A stretch of 64,000 nt of DNA, taken from NCBI RefSeq assembly GCF_011683955.1, contig NZ_JAAQPI010000028.1, forward strand, positions 1 through 64,000. Direction: 5' to 3'. The notes beneath the pieces are model-generated. The model had not been told where the DNA came from. It saw nothing but the letters and a program-made list of their open reading frames with translations, and did not search any database. Made by a program: the position numbers and the translations under genes. Positions 6,965 through 15,341 of this stretch are shown here, one piece after another (position 1 is the stretch's first letter; each line of letters starts with the position of its first letter). Source of the stretch: Pseudomaricurvus alkylphenolicus. Lineage in GTDB: Bacteria > Pseudomonadota > Gammaproteobacteria > Pseudomonadales > Cellvibrionaceae.

Positions 6965-9793
6965 TTATGCATATGCTATTAGAAATTCTTTTACCTCCTG
7001 CACTTTATCTGATACCAGAGGCGACAAAACGAAATATTCAGATTTCTCGACTGTGTTTAAAGTACTTATTGGATCTAAGCTGTTGTTTGACATGAATTTA
7101 ACAAACAGCCTAGTAGTTGGCGTTAGCTTATGAGTAGCCGTCCCCTCAGACATGGCCGCTTGGTATTTTTGAACTACAGTGTGGAGCACTTCACTATCTT
7201 GCAGACCGGCTTCTTTGGCCGCCAATGAATATATCACTGCCTTGAGCTTCACACCCAGTGGAGCTGAGAGAACTTTGGAAACTTTTGCGAAATCCACATC
7301 AGTGACACTTTCAATCGTTTCGCCAGACACCTCAACGTTTTCACATTTCAAGTCAACTTCCTCCCACCAGCTTGGCGGGACATTACTCGTTTCCAATAAT
7401 GTCAACTCATCATCAAAGTAATACCTAACTTGATGACTCGCCAAACTTCGAATAATCACTTCTATTTTTTCAAGGCTCTTTACATGAATCGCATCCTTGG
7501 CTATTGGAACACTATAGTCTTCATATGCTTTAATCAACGCATCCTTAACTTCATGGTCATCCGTTTTTAAATATTCTTTGAGAACTTGATATGCCTCATC
7601 AGTTCCAACTTTCTTAAGGACTTCAATGCACAATAAGTGCTGAATGCGCTCTCTAGGATTATATCTAAGGTAGGGAACCAAATAGTTACCTGCAGCAGAC
7701 AACGAATGGGCAGCAGGCATATTCGCAGGAGGAATGAGCTTTTCTAACCCTGCCTGAATCCTTCCGGGAACTTCACTCCCTTCAGGAAGAGCTAAAACGG
7801 ACTCCAGCGTCGCAGCTGCTATGATTAAAGCAGTCGGATCATCCTCACCTTTTTGAAAAATTCCATCGACAAGCTTTTCGGCATGACTCTGACCTAAGAG
7901 CGATCCAGATAAAACCACGATTTCTCTCCAGCGATCATCTTGAGCGCGACTAATCAACTCACCAATGCCACCCTCAAGGGTAATCGCCAGCGCTGAAAAG
8001 TATTCTAAGAATGTCTTGTGCGGAAAATCGACCGTATCGGCCTGGGGAATTCTCAGAATTCCACTACGTTCAACTAGGTATCTCAACATCAACTTCGATG
8101 TTGGTCTATCTTCTAAATTGAGCCTTCCAATTGAAACGTCCAGACGCGTCAAGGCCTCTTCTAACGAACATTGTGCGAGTCCGTTCCTGAGCATCCATAA
8201 TGCCAGATCAGAGACAACCGAAATTAACTGCGGCTCGTCAAGATCTATTTTCAATGGATTGATAGCTCTCTCCATTTCTCTTCGAAAGAAAAGAGAAATA
8301 CACTCCCTATAAATGTCTACTTTTCGTCTAGGGAGCTTTCCGGACCTCCCTCGATTTAAAACACAGAGAAGTGCACAGAGAAGGGGAGACCTTGACAACC
8401 GAAACAGAACCCTCTGGTATACTACGACCTCCAACAAATTTTCTTTACAAGCCCGTAATGTTGCTATTTCAGAATTCGTTGTACACGACCTCTCCACGGA
8501 ATTGTGCCAATGCTCGATAAATTCTTTAATCCGCTTTAGGTCTAAATCCAAAATAGATGTTTCCGTAAAAGACAGATTTTTTAGCCATCCAGGAGGGAGA
8601 GCGTACGGCCGCATCGTTACGATATATATGTTGTTCGGATAGAGGCTGATGAGTTCGTCAATCCACTTCCTGAATTGATCTCTCCTTGCAGTGCTAATCT
8701 CATCGAGCCCATCAATCATAATGACGGACTTGCCTTCTTTCAGCTTCTTTGCCACCCAATTGTCAGGCATTCCTTCTGCAAGCAGTTCAGACGCCTCGGA
8801 TACCATATCAATTAATTTCGGCAAAGGCCCCGATGGGTACTTTCGAACCTTTATAAAGAATGGGAGATAGGAGTTGTAATTATTCATGTCTGCACCAAAA
8901 GACATGTTTGCCATATTGACACTCAACCACTGTAGGAGCGTAGTTTTCCCTGATCCTGCTGCACCACGAATGACAATTCTATCCGAAAGCTGCAAAGCTC
9001 TCTCGATTGTTACACCACCATCAACTTGACCCTGCTTTTGATCAAGATTCATTTCAAGTGCTACAAAAGCAACGTTTAAATCGTATCTCCGGGAAGTTTC
9101 GCTACCATTAATCCCAAAGAGTTGAATTGAACTGTTATTCCGAATGACTGAGCGGCGATAATTCGATTCAAATGTCCTATCATCATCACTACCGCGATCA
9201 GAAACAGCTCTTATTTTTTTAACTTCGTCTAGAATGGCATTACAGATTTTTTCTATATCATCAGCCTTTCTTAGATTCTCTGAAGCAATTACCTCATTGA
9301 AACCAGGAATATTTTGAGCCAAATCTATAATTATTTGTGAACTTTCTGAAACCAGCTGCACATACAACCGCTTCTCTTGCTCGCTAAAATTATCTCCAGT
9401 ATTACCGAAGTCCCTGCCCCGCCTTGATATTAATTCCTTTGCCAGATTTTCGGGGTTCATTGCGGATTTCATAACCAAGCTAAAATCAGTAAACCCATAC
9501 TCAATAAGGTCCGTGACGCTGTTTGCTACAACGATCTTTCTGGACTCATTAATATACTCGAAATCATTCTCGATGATTTCAAAAATAGTATCGGCAGTTG
9601 ACTCAGCTATAACCTCAAATTCTCTCCTCAACTTTCTTCTGGCTAGGACATTCGACGTGACACTGGCTATTAGATCAGAAATCGATGAAGCACCACTTTC
9701 AAGAGCAGGTGCATCTCCAAGCCATGCTTTAAATACGCCTTTTGAAATTGCAGTTCCTAATCCAATAATTAGGGTACTGAGTAAACCTGGCAT
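6965..9793 (-). CDS. NACHT NTPase, bacterial NLR-like anti-phage protein
   Basis: A 942-residue STAND-type ATPase. Residues 1-250 form a helical N-terminal region. Walker A is GAAGSGKTT (277-285), and the NACHT-type Walker B is VIMIDGLDEI (357-366), with the extra Asp-Glu typical of NACHT. A long helical C-terminal part (about 560-942) with repeated helices may be the sensor. In characterised bacterial NACHT proteins a phage product triggers oligomerisation and abortive defence. No separate effector domain is obvious; the N-terminal region could be the effector. Start chosen at 9793 because AAGGAGG precedes it. It is a single gene, convergent with rep. Confidence 0.85.
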   Translation of the reverse strand: MPGLLSTLIIGLGTAISKGVFKAWLGDAPALESGASSISDLIASVTSNVLARRKLRREFEVIAESTADTIFEIIENDFEYINESRKIVVANSVTDLIEYGFTDFSLVMKSAMNPENLAKELISRRGRDFGNTGDNFSEQEKRLYVQLVSESSQIIIDLAQNIPGFNEVIASENLRKADDIEKICNAILDEVKKIRAVSDRGSDDDRTFESNYRRSVIRNNSSIQLFGINGSETSRRYDLNVAFVALEMNLDQKQGQVDGGVTIERALQLSDRIVIRGAAGSGKTTLLQWLSVNMANMSFGADMNNYNSYLPFFIKVRKYPSGPLPKLIDMVSEASELLAEGMPDNWVAKKLKEGKSVIMIDGLDEISTARRDQFRKWIDELISLYPNNIYIVTMRPYALPPGWLKNLSFTETSILDLDLKRIKEFIEHWHNSVERSCTTNSEIATLRACKENLLEVVVYQRVLFRLSRSPLLCALLCVLNRGRSGKLPRRKVDIYRECISLFFRREMERAINPLKIDLDEPQLISVVSDLALWMLRNGLAQCSLEEALTRLDVSIGRLNLEDRPTSKLMLRYLVERSGILRIPQADTVDFPHKTFLEYFSALAITLEGGIGELISRAQDDRWREIVVLSGSLLGQSHAEKLVDGIFQKGEDDPTALIIAAATLESVLALPEGSEVPGRIQAGLEKLIPPANMPAAHSLSAAGNYLVPYLRYNPRERIQHLLCIEVLKKVGTDEAYQVLKEYLKTDDHEVKDALIKAYEDYSVPIAKDAIHVKSLEKIEVIIRSLASHQVRYYFDDELTLLETSNVPPSWWEEVDLKCENVEVSGETIESVTDVDFAKVSKVLSAPLGVKLKAVIYSLAAKEAGLQDSEVLHTVVQKYQAAMSEGTATHKLTPTTRLFVKFMSNNSLDPISTLNTVEKSEYFVLSPLVSDKVQEVKEFLIAYA

Positions 9794-10120
9794 CCAAATC
9801 CCTCCTTGGTCTTTATATGAAAGTTTGAGCTAGATATCTGCGTCATGAGCCGAGCGGACAAGACGTTCGCTTCCCCGCAATACTCCGTCACCAACCCAAA
9901 TCAACATAAGGTCTTCGTGAGGCAGCGCAGAATGAAAATATAGCGAAGAGAAACCACTCAATCACTCGTTCGCCTTATAGCTAACGATTATCAATATAGT
10001 TATTTTAAAGTAAAGTGGCTATTTCGCAGAGCCTTTAAAAATCAATGTGTGCTGTCCAAAGAGAAGGCGGCTTGTAGAACCAAATCGCTGACTGGACTTA
10101 ATATGGACTTAAATCCCAAA

Positions 10121-10160
10121 AACAAAAAAGCCGCTCAAGATTCAAAATCTCTAAGCGGCT
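10121..10160 (-). terminator. displaced host terminator of tRNA-Pro
   Basis: On the minus strand a long hairpin (AGCCGCT arm at 10154-10160 pairing with AGCGGCT at 10129-10135, with an inner AGATT/AATCT helix) is followed by a T run. It lies directly downstream of the displaced tRNA 3' fragment, so it is probably the original tRNA-Pro terminator. Confidence 0.75.
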
Positions 10161-10172
10161 GATTTATAAGGA

Positions 10173-10223
10173 AAAATATGGTCGGAGTGGCCGGATTTGA
10201 ACCGACGACCACCACACCCCCAG
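10173..10223. other. attL
   Basis: 51 bp identical to 52366-52416. It contains the 3' half of tRNA-Pro (displaced host copy) without the 5' half. Weaker similarity continues to the left, through the terminator region. Confidence 0.9.
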
Positions 10224-10331
10224 CAAGGCATGTGCAAATTCATAAGCTCATGATTTGAAAGGAGTATTCCGGATTTGAAAGCCGGTGTCAATTTTAGGAT
10301 TTTCCCCGATCAACACCAGATTTCATCCAAC

Positions 10332-10694
10332 CTAGAGAACCCCTACCAGCAGCCCTGATCTCCCCTGCTGCGGGTTATGCTGAACGTTCAACGGCGGAGC
10401 CAATACCCCAATCAGAGATCGCTCGTAGTAGTCCCTATCTGCCTGGCTACTCATGCCAACCGCGTGCACATGTGTAGCACCCATTCGCCGAGCCTCTTCC
10501 CACCTTGGATGATCAGCAAAGCGATCGCGGAAGTTCTGGGTTTGTCCCACATACAGCGAAAACCAAGGCGCCTGGCTGCCCGGCCTACAGAACATATAAA
10601 GACCCCCAAGCGGCTTCCAATCGCCACTCGGATTGTAGATGTCGAACGTTAAACTACCATCAGCCGAATACGGCCATTTGTATTGTCCTAACAT
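10332..10694 (-). CDS. GIY-YIG domain protein
   Basis: A 120-residue single-domain protein. The GIY-YIG signature appears as GGLYMF (about residues 29-34) and SLYVGQTQNFRDRF (about 46-59), followed by HPRWEEARRMGATHVHA, a glutamate in DYYERSLI and a terminal PPLN, the order seen in small phage and plasmid GIY-YIG nucleases. It is probably a DNA-cutting or DNA-binding protein. It is the first prophage gene inside attL, a common place for accessory or defence cargo. Its biological target is unknown. Confidence 0.75.
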   Translation of the reverse strand: MLGQYKWPYSADGSLTFDIYNPSGDWKPLGGLYMFCRPGSQAPWFSLYVGQTQNFRDRFADHPRWEEARRMGATHVHAVGMSSQADRDYYERSLIGVLAPPLNVQHNPQQGRSGLLVGVL

Positions 10695-10915
10695 GCTTCA
10701 GACCCCCATCGGTCAAAAATCACACAGACATTCTACGCCGCCACCTCTCACTGTACAACCATACACCACTGTATTTTTGTATAGCCTTTATGAGATAAGG
10801 ATTTTTGTGACATTTCCCGCCCCCTGAGTCATAATCGCCTCGCCTTGAGTAGCGTGACAACTGCACCAGGTCGGCCTGCAGATGGCCGCGATCGCGGAGC
10901 CGTGATGGCTCACGG

Positions 10916-10946
10916 AAAAAAGCCGCCCAGCTCGATGCCGGGCGGC
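10916..10946 (-). terminator. Rho-independent terminator
   Basis: Minus-strand hairpin GCCGCCC (10940-10946) with GGGCGGC (10922-10928) followed by TTTTTT. It ends transcription arriving from the 11050-11322 gene. The 10695-11049 stretch contains this terminator and no gene I can support. Confidence 0.8.
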
Positions 10947-11049
10947 CACGTGGAATACAAAACCGAAAGGGAATACCGTGGGGACGCTCCGCTCTGCGGC
11001 GTCTTGTCAACCGCCCCGGCACCAACTTTGGTGCCGCACTTCCCTATAC

Positions 11050-11322
11050 CTATATAGGAAGATCGTTTTCACAATCCTCCAGCAGGGCACTGTACGCCTC
11101 TGTCAGATTGTCGGACCCTACCCTACCAGTCAGCACGCTGACAGCCCCCTCTAGCCAACCAGCTCGATACGAGACCCCTGAACCGTACCTGAGGGCACCT
11201 CTCCCCCTGGCACTCAAACGCCGCATTTCTCCGGTCAGCTGATGCTTAACCACCAAGTAGACACCGTTGTCACGCAGCACCAACTCAAAGGCCAGCACAT
11301 TCCATTGCTCTGCTATATCCAT
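11050..11322 (-). CDS. hypothetical phage protein
   Basis: A 90-residue protein of unknown function. The N-terminal part reads as a small beta sheet (LAFELVLRDNGVYLVVKHQLTGEMRRL) and the C-terminal third is an acidic helix (LTEAYSALLEDCENDLP). It is followed by a strong terminator at 10916-10946, which supports expression as its own short unit. No family recognised. Confidence 0.5.
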   Translation of the reverse strand: MDIAEQWNVLAFELVLRDNGVYLVVKHQLTGEMRRLSARGRGALRYGSGVSYRAGWLEGAVSVLTGRVGSDNLTEAYSALLEDCENDLPI

Positions 11323-11408
11323 ACCTCATTCCCTCTGTATAGTCTTAAGAGGCAGTACCCCTTGAGACTTGATCCTTACAACCCCACTTTAGTGACACCC
11401 TAATTTTC

Positions 11409-11439
11409 TTGACATTAATAATTAGGCCGGGGATATAAA
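11409..11439 (+). promoter_or_regulatory. candidate sigma-70 promoter for the XRE-like gene
   Basis: TTGACA (11409-11414) and TATAAA (11434-11439) are separated by 19 bp, slightly long. Position and direction fit the plus-strand XRE-like frame that follows. Confidence 0.3.
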
Positions 11440-11722
11440 CAGATTTTGACGCCAAAGAAAAGGAGTAACCCATTGAAATATATGCAAATTTTCTGTATTA
11501 GAAATATCTGAAAGGTAATATTTCGAATATAGAAACATCACCAGGGGACGAGACGAGCAGGACGCACCCAAGAACGCGGAGAAGCGACCTCACCAGCGAC
11601 TGAAAGAAGCTCGCCAGGCGCGCTCGTGCACTCTCATTGAACTGAGCCAGAAGCTCAAAAGGGAATGGCTGGCCGGCAGACTACAGCTCAAACAAGCACC
11701 ACTGCCGGCAGCATTATCGAAG

Positions 11723-11935
11723 ATGGAGAATGGACACCAGGAAATACCATCCAGCCTGATGGCCTGCTGGGCCCCACTGGTGGGATTATCGTATAACGAG
11801 GTGTTTGGCTCACCGGAAGATAAAATTCCCTCCAGGCTCTCCAGAGCCTACAGAGACCTGCCACCAAGCTTTCGGGACGCCATTCTTCAGCACGTGGAGA
11901 AACTCCACCAGGTATGGAAAAACCTTAAAGACTGA
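11723..11935 (+). CDS. XRE-like helix-turn-helix protein, start unclear
   Basis: From the only ATG (11723) the product is 70 residues. The same frame is open back to 11519, and the upstream part (RLKEARQARSCTLIELSQKL) reads as the first helices of a lambda-repressor-like HTH, continuing into LSKMENGHQEIPSSL and LVGLSYNEVFG. No ATG, GTG or TTG lies in frame before 11723. Either a rare start (a CTG occurs at 11600) is used, or the gene has lost its start. It stands alone on the plus strand, tail-to-tail with the late operon. Confidence 0.5.
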   Translation: MENGHQEIPSSLMACWAPLVGLSYNEVFGSPEDKIPSRLSRAYRDLPPSFRDAILQHVEKLHQVWKNLKD

Positions 11936-11944
11936 GACGAGGAA

Positions 11945-12598
11945 TCAAGAAGCAGCAGGCCACCCGGCATTAACGTCAACGCCGTCAACCTCCTCTAGCG
12001 TGACCGCATTATCGAGAGCGACAAGCAACACTTTCTCATTCTTCTCAATCTGAGCGGCCACCGCCAGCCAAGCACCGGCCGTATTGAGCACAGACTGACC
12101 CACGCCTGCCAGATCGCTGGCCGTGATCCCCACCTCTGCAGCCAACAAGGGATAATCTGCCGCAGAGGGCGCCGCATCGGAAGCAAGTCGTTTGGCCTCC
12201 TCATGCTTGGCCGTGTAAACCATCGCCTTGCCATATCCCGGCGTGATGTATTTGAGACGCTCTTGCTCAGCCCTTTGAACTATCGTCTGCCGGATAGACA
12301 GGCGGCGATTGACAAGTTTTGCCGCATTAGCCTCTGCCTGACTCTGCTGTTCTTGCATCTGGTGAGCCAACTCCACGTCCAGCAGCTCCTGGTCGACGAC
12401 AGTCCAGCCACTGTCATAAGCCAGTGCCCTACCCGCCCACTGAGCCGGCGCCGGGCCAACGGCTATCTCATAATCGTCTGAGCTAATGTCACTGGCGCTA
12501 ACGCCAGGCCCCCTCAGCAACTCACCAAGCTCGACGACGTCATTATCCTCAAAGAGGTAGACCGCCACCTTGGTCTGCTTGTTGCGAACTATCTTCAT
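11945..12598 (-). CDS. tail-fibre-associated protein / possible fibre chaperone
   Basis: A 217-residue protein, last gene of the late operon. Residues 1-70 look like a compact alpha/beta domain. A long charged coiled-coil-like helix (about 72-115) precedes an Ala-rich helical C-terminus with the YTAKHEEAKRL and DYPLLAAEVG segments seen in C-terminal domains of phage tail proteins. The start overlaps the stop of the preceding propeller-like gene by 4 bases (ATGA), suggesting they work together. The role is inferred from position. Confidence 0.5.
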   Translation of the reverse strand: MKIVRNKQTKVAVYLFEDNDVVELGELLRGPGVSASDISSDDYEIAVGPAPAQWAGRALAYDSGWTVVDQELLDVELAHQMQEQQSQAEANAAKLVNRRLSIRQTIVQRAEQERLKYITPGYGKAMVYTAKHEEAKRLASDAAPSAADYPLLAAEVGITASDLAGVGQSVLNTAGAWLAVAAQIEKNEKVLLVALDNAVTLEEVDGVDVNAGWPAAS

Positions 12599-14439
12599 GC
12601 CGCGTTGGCCTCCGTAATCAGCAGATGGGTCGCCGAGAACGCCTTACCCACCTTTTCGCCGGTATTGGTCTGCGTCAGGTCACCATTGTCATCCACGTAG
12701 TAAGTCGCACCGACAACAAGACCGGTTTGATCAGGCGAAAATTCTCCAATGGTAGCCACCAGACACTCCTCGGTATCATTGGCCGCCTCCAAGGCAATGC
12801 CAAACCAGGTCGACTTATTCGAAGCCCCGGTCGAGTAGCGAACCGTCTCTCCGCCAGAGTTAGACGATATCCCAGTATTGACAATCATGTCTCCGGTGGA
12901 AGGATCATACGACACCGCGCGCGCTGAGATCGACGCACTGCGGAACGTATCGCTATTGTCATTATTGATGGTCGTGCCGGCAGAGAGACTCAGCAGCACC
13001 GCCGTCCCATAACCGGAATTGTTCTGATCACGATAAACCACCAGAAACTTATCCGCGATCGGATCATAGTCAATTGCCGCCGAATTGCCCCCACCAGAGT
13101 CAACCACAATGGCAGCCCCCGCATTCACAGAGGTACCATTGATTGTCATGGCGATGGCTTTCAAATCTGACGAGGTATTTTCTTTGTAAGTAATGACGTG
13201 CACATTATCGACGGTCGAGAAGGCACTGGAGAAAAACTGATTAATGCCATTAGCAAAGGTGTACTCTGAACCATAACTGGCGGAGGTACCGGAAATGGTG
13301 CCTACCATTGATCGCCCCTCATCGGTCTCAGCTTCATCCCGGTAAGCAACCAGAAACTTGCCAACAAAGGAATTGAAACTGAGGCAGATATCTTTCGTCG
13401 AACCAGTGCCGTTAAAGGTCTGAAGCGCCCCAAAACTCACACTGGTACCGGATATAGTCGCCACCTTGGAATCACCGGTCGTGGCATTCTCGTTCCAAGC
13501 CACCAGATGTGCCTTATTCACCGAATCGTATTCGCAGGCGATATCGCTCGCAACCCCAGTGGTAAACGTGGTTGCCGAACCAAAGGAAATAGAATCGTCA
13601 CCCGTGTCGACCGTGCCCACAATGCCTTTGCCATTATCGGTGTCACTGGTATCACGATACACCACCAAAACCTTACCAAGCTCTTCATCATAGGAGATGT
13701 CACTGGCATTATCCGTCGTCAGCCCGGACAAGATTAGGACCGGAGTGCCATAGACCGGCGTACCCCCACTGTTATTCAACACCACCGCATAGAGCCCGGT
13801 ACTGACCAAGACCTGCTGATACAGGATCACCGTTCGATCATTACCAGAGTCGTAAACCTGACGAACCGACTGAATACGCGACCCAGCATCCTGAGGAAAC
13901 GAAACCGGAGTCCCCGCGCCAATGGCCTTTGGTGCAATCTGGCTCACGGTACCGTCATCGTTCAAAGCAACCACCTTTCCAAGCGTGATCGAACCGCTGG
14001 CCGTACGAGCAGGCTTGGCCGAAACAAAACTGGTAATCGGAAACGCCACCGTCAAACTGACGGTCCAGGCCGCAAACGTTCCACTCCCCTCTGCCTTGCT
14101 TACTGTGACATCCAGCGCACCAGTGCCAGAGTTATAGTCGTCAACGGTTGCGATCATACGGTTGGTCGGCGTGGTCGTAAACGCGATCACCACCTCCATG
14201 CCCGGAACAAGTTGCTTTCCCGTCTCAACCGTCAATGACTTCGAACCGGTACCGACCGTGAGAGAGCTCGTGCTGGCCGCCGTCATGCCAGGCGCAGCCG
14301 CAGCGACATTCATGTCATCAATCGCTTGATTAACTTCTGGAATAAACTGAATCAACTCAGCTACCAATACGTCCATCTCAACCGGAAAGTTGTCAGGATC
14401 GGATCGGTGTGGGTTTGCCGTAAAGGGAGTGATAGCCAC
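12595..14439 (-). CDS. putative receptor-binding tail protein with beta-propeller repeats
   Basis: A 614-residue protein. Residues about 230-510 contain at least five repeats of roughly 45-55 residues built on D-x-x-x-[DN]-x-[AV]-x-[IL]-x-[WY]-[KR]-[DE], for example KVLVVYRDTSD, AHLVAWNENAT, KFLVAYRDEAE, VHVITYKENTS and KFLVVYRDQNN. These read as blades of a propeller, a common adhesin fold. The N-terminal 150 residues may attach to the tail. Genes on both sides overlap it by 1-4 bases. Host binding is an inference from position and fold. Confidence 0.6.
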   Translation of the reverse strand: MAITPFTANPHRSDPDNFPVEMDVLVAELIQFIPEVNQAIDDMNVAAAAPGMTAASTSSLTVGTGSKSLTVETGKQLVPGMEVVIAFTTTPTNRMIATVDDYNSGTGALDVTVSKAEGSGTFAAWTVSLTVAFPITSFVSAKPARTASGSITLGKVVALNDDGTVSQIAPKAIGAGTPVSFPQDAGSRIQSVRQVYDSGNDRTVILYQQVLVSTGLYAVVLNNSGGTPVYGTPVLILSGLTTDNASDISYDEELGKVLVVYRDTSDTDNGKGIVGTVDTGDDSISFGSATTFTTGVASDIACEYDSVNKAHLVAWNENATTGDSKVATISGTSVSFGALQTFNGTGSTKDICLSFNSFVGKFLVAYRDEAETDEGRSMVGTISGTSASYGSEYTFANGINQFFSSAFSTVDNVHVITYKENTSSDLKAIAMTINGTSVNAGAAIVVDSGGGNSAAIDYDPIADKFLVVYRDQNNSGYGTAVLLSLSAGTTINNDNSDTFRSASISARAVSYDPSTGDMIVNTGISSNSGGETVRYSTGASNKSTWFGIALEAANDTEECLVATIGEFSPDQTGLVVGATYYVDDNGDLTQTNTGEKVGKAFSATHLLITEANAA

Positions 14440-15341
14440 TATACAAGACTCCTAACTTTTAGATCGCAATGCGAATAGACTTTGTTTTGATGCAATAACC
14501 TGAAGTCATAGTAATAACCGTAAGTAAGAAAACCTCCACCACCATCATCCCGGCCACTGTAGATCATAGGGGTCGAGCGATAAGATTCAAGAACATGCAA
14601 CGCAGAATGAAAATGCTTTGAAGGTAAAGAAATGGGATAGCCGATCTTTCGACTAAAACCTCTTTTATTGACTGTTGCGTTCCCAAAATCGTCGTACGCT
14701 ATCTTCGAGTAATCCGCAATCCCAACATCAGCACCCAGCTTCAGATCACCCAGAGACTCTTTAGCACCCAGGGCCAACTCGCCGACAGCCACAGGACCAG
14801 AAACAGAGGAAATGGTGATAGTGATTGATGCCGCAGAATACCGAGGAAGATTGAACAGAGCCGCATCTTTAATCAGTTTTGGCTTCGTCGAGACATAAGT
14901 GGACCAATCCACGACCCCAGAATTATCGATCAACTGAACAGTTTCATCGAAAACCGGACCATCAACAGGATCCACCACTTGCGCCCTAAAAGAAGCCGCG
15001 GAAAGATTAATCAATGCCAAGGAATCCACCGGCACCCCCGGCACGATAGTAACCGAAATCTCCCCCTCATGAGTGGTTTGATCGGCCAACTTACCATCGA
15101 ACATCTTGTGTAAATTGGTAGCCGATACATCCAGCCACTTGTCCGAATGGTTATCCCGATCATCGGGATCATTGCCCAGATTACCGGGAATCAATGATTC
15201 ATAAATTCGATGTGTCGCTGGACTTATAGCCCTCTCTCCTTGAGCGTACCCCGGATCATTGTCACTGACCCAAGCTGGATAATCATCCTCGGGTACGTTG
15301 GACGTTACACTGGTGATCGCAATGGGCTTAAAGATATTCAT
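14439..15341 (-). CDS. putative distal tail / tail tip protein
   Basis: A 300-residue protein directly downstream of the tape measure, where siphophages place distal tail or baseplate genes. It begins with a short basic leader and is beta-rich after residue 90, including a Ser/Thr-rich sandwich-like region (SAASITITISSVSGPVAVGEL). No family is recognised with certainty. It overlaps the tape measure start by 4 bases and the propeller gene by one. Confidence 0.5.
   Translation of the reverse strand: MNIFKPIAITSVTSNVPEDDYPAWVSDNDPGYAQGERAISPATHRIYESLIPGNLGNDPDDRDNHSDKWLDVSATNLHKMFDGKLADQTTHEGEISVTIVPGVPVDSLALINLSAASFRAQVVDPVDGPVFDETVQLIDNSGVVDWSTYVSTKPKLIKDAALFNLPRYSAASITITISSVSGPVAVGELALGAKESLGDLKLGADVGIADYSKIAYDDFGNATVNKRGFSRKIGYPISLPSKHFHSALHVLESYRSTPMIYSGRDDGGGGFLTYGYYYDFRLLHQNKVYSHCDLKVRSLV

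Larger units (their letters stand above)
4668..9793. mobile_element. AlpA-HUH Rep-NACHT accessory element, ends undefined
   Basis: An AlpA-type regulator, a GPA-type HUH replication endonuclease and a NACHT NTPase lie together between the cassette-like array and prophage attL. AlpA plus Rep is a typical core of integrative satellites and plasmid-like islands, and NACHT is defence cargo. No integrase lies in this stretch, and I found no second copy of the tRNA-Pro 3' end at its left side, so the borders are only approximate. It may be a remnant, or its integrase may have been lost when the prophage entered. Confidence 0.4.

Noticed and set aside
6969-8650. Several plus-strand frames within the NACHT gene
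   Set aside because: They lie antiparallel to a clear 942-residue protein and show no domain or ribosome-binding site.
10720-11025. A 101-codon minus-strand frame and a 70-codon plus-strand frame between the GIY-YIG gene and the next gene
   Set aside because: They run over the terminator hairpin at 10916-10946, are Arg-rich without domain character and overlap each other.
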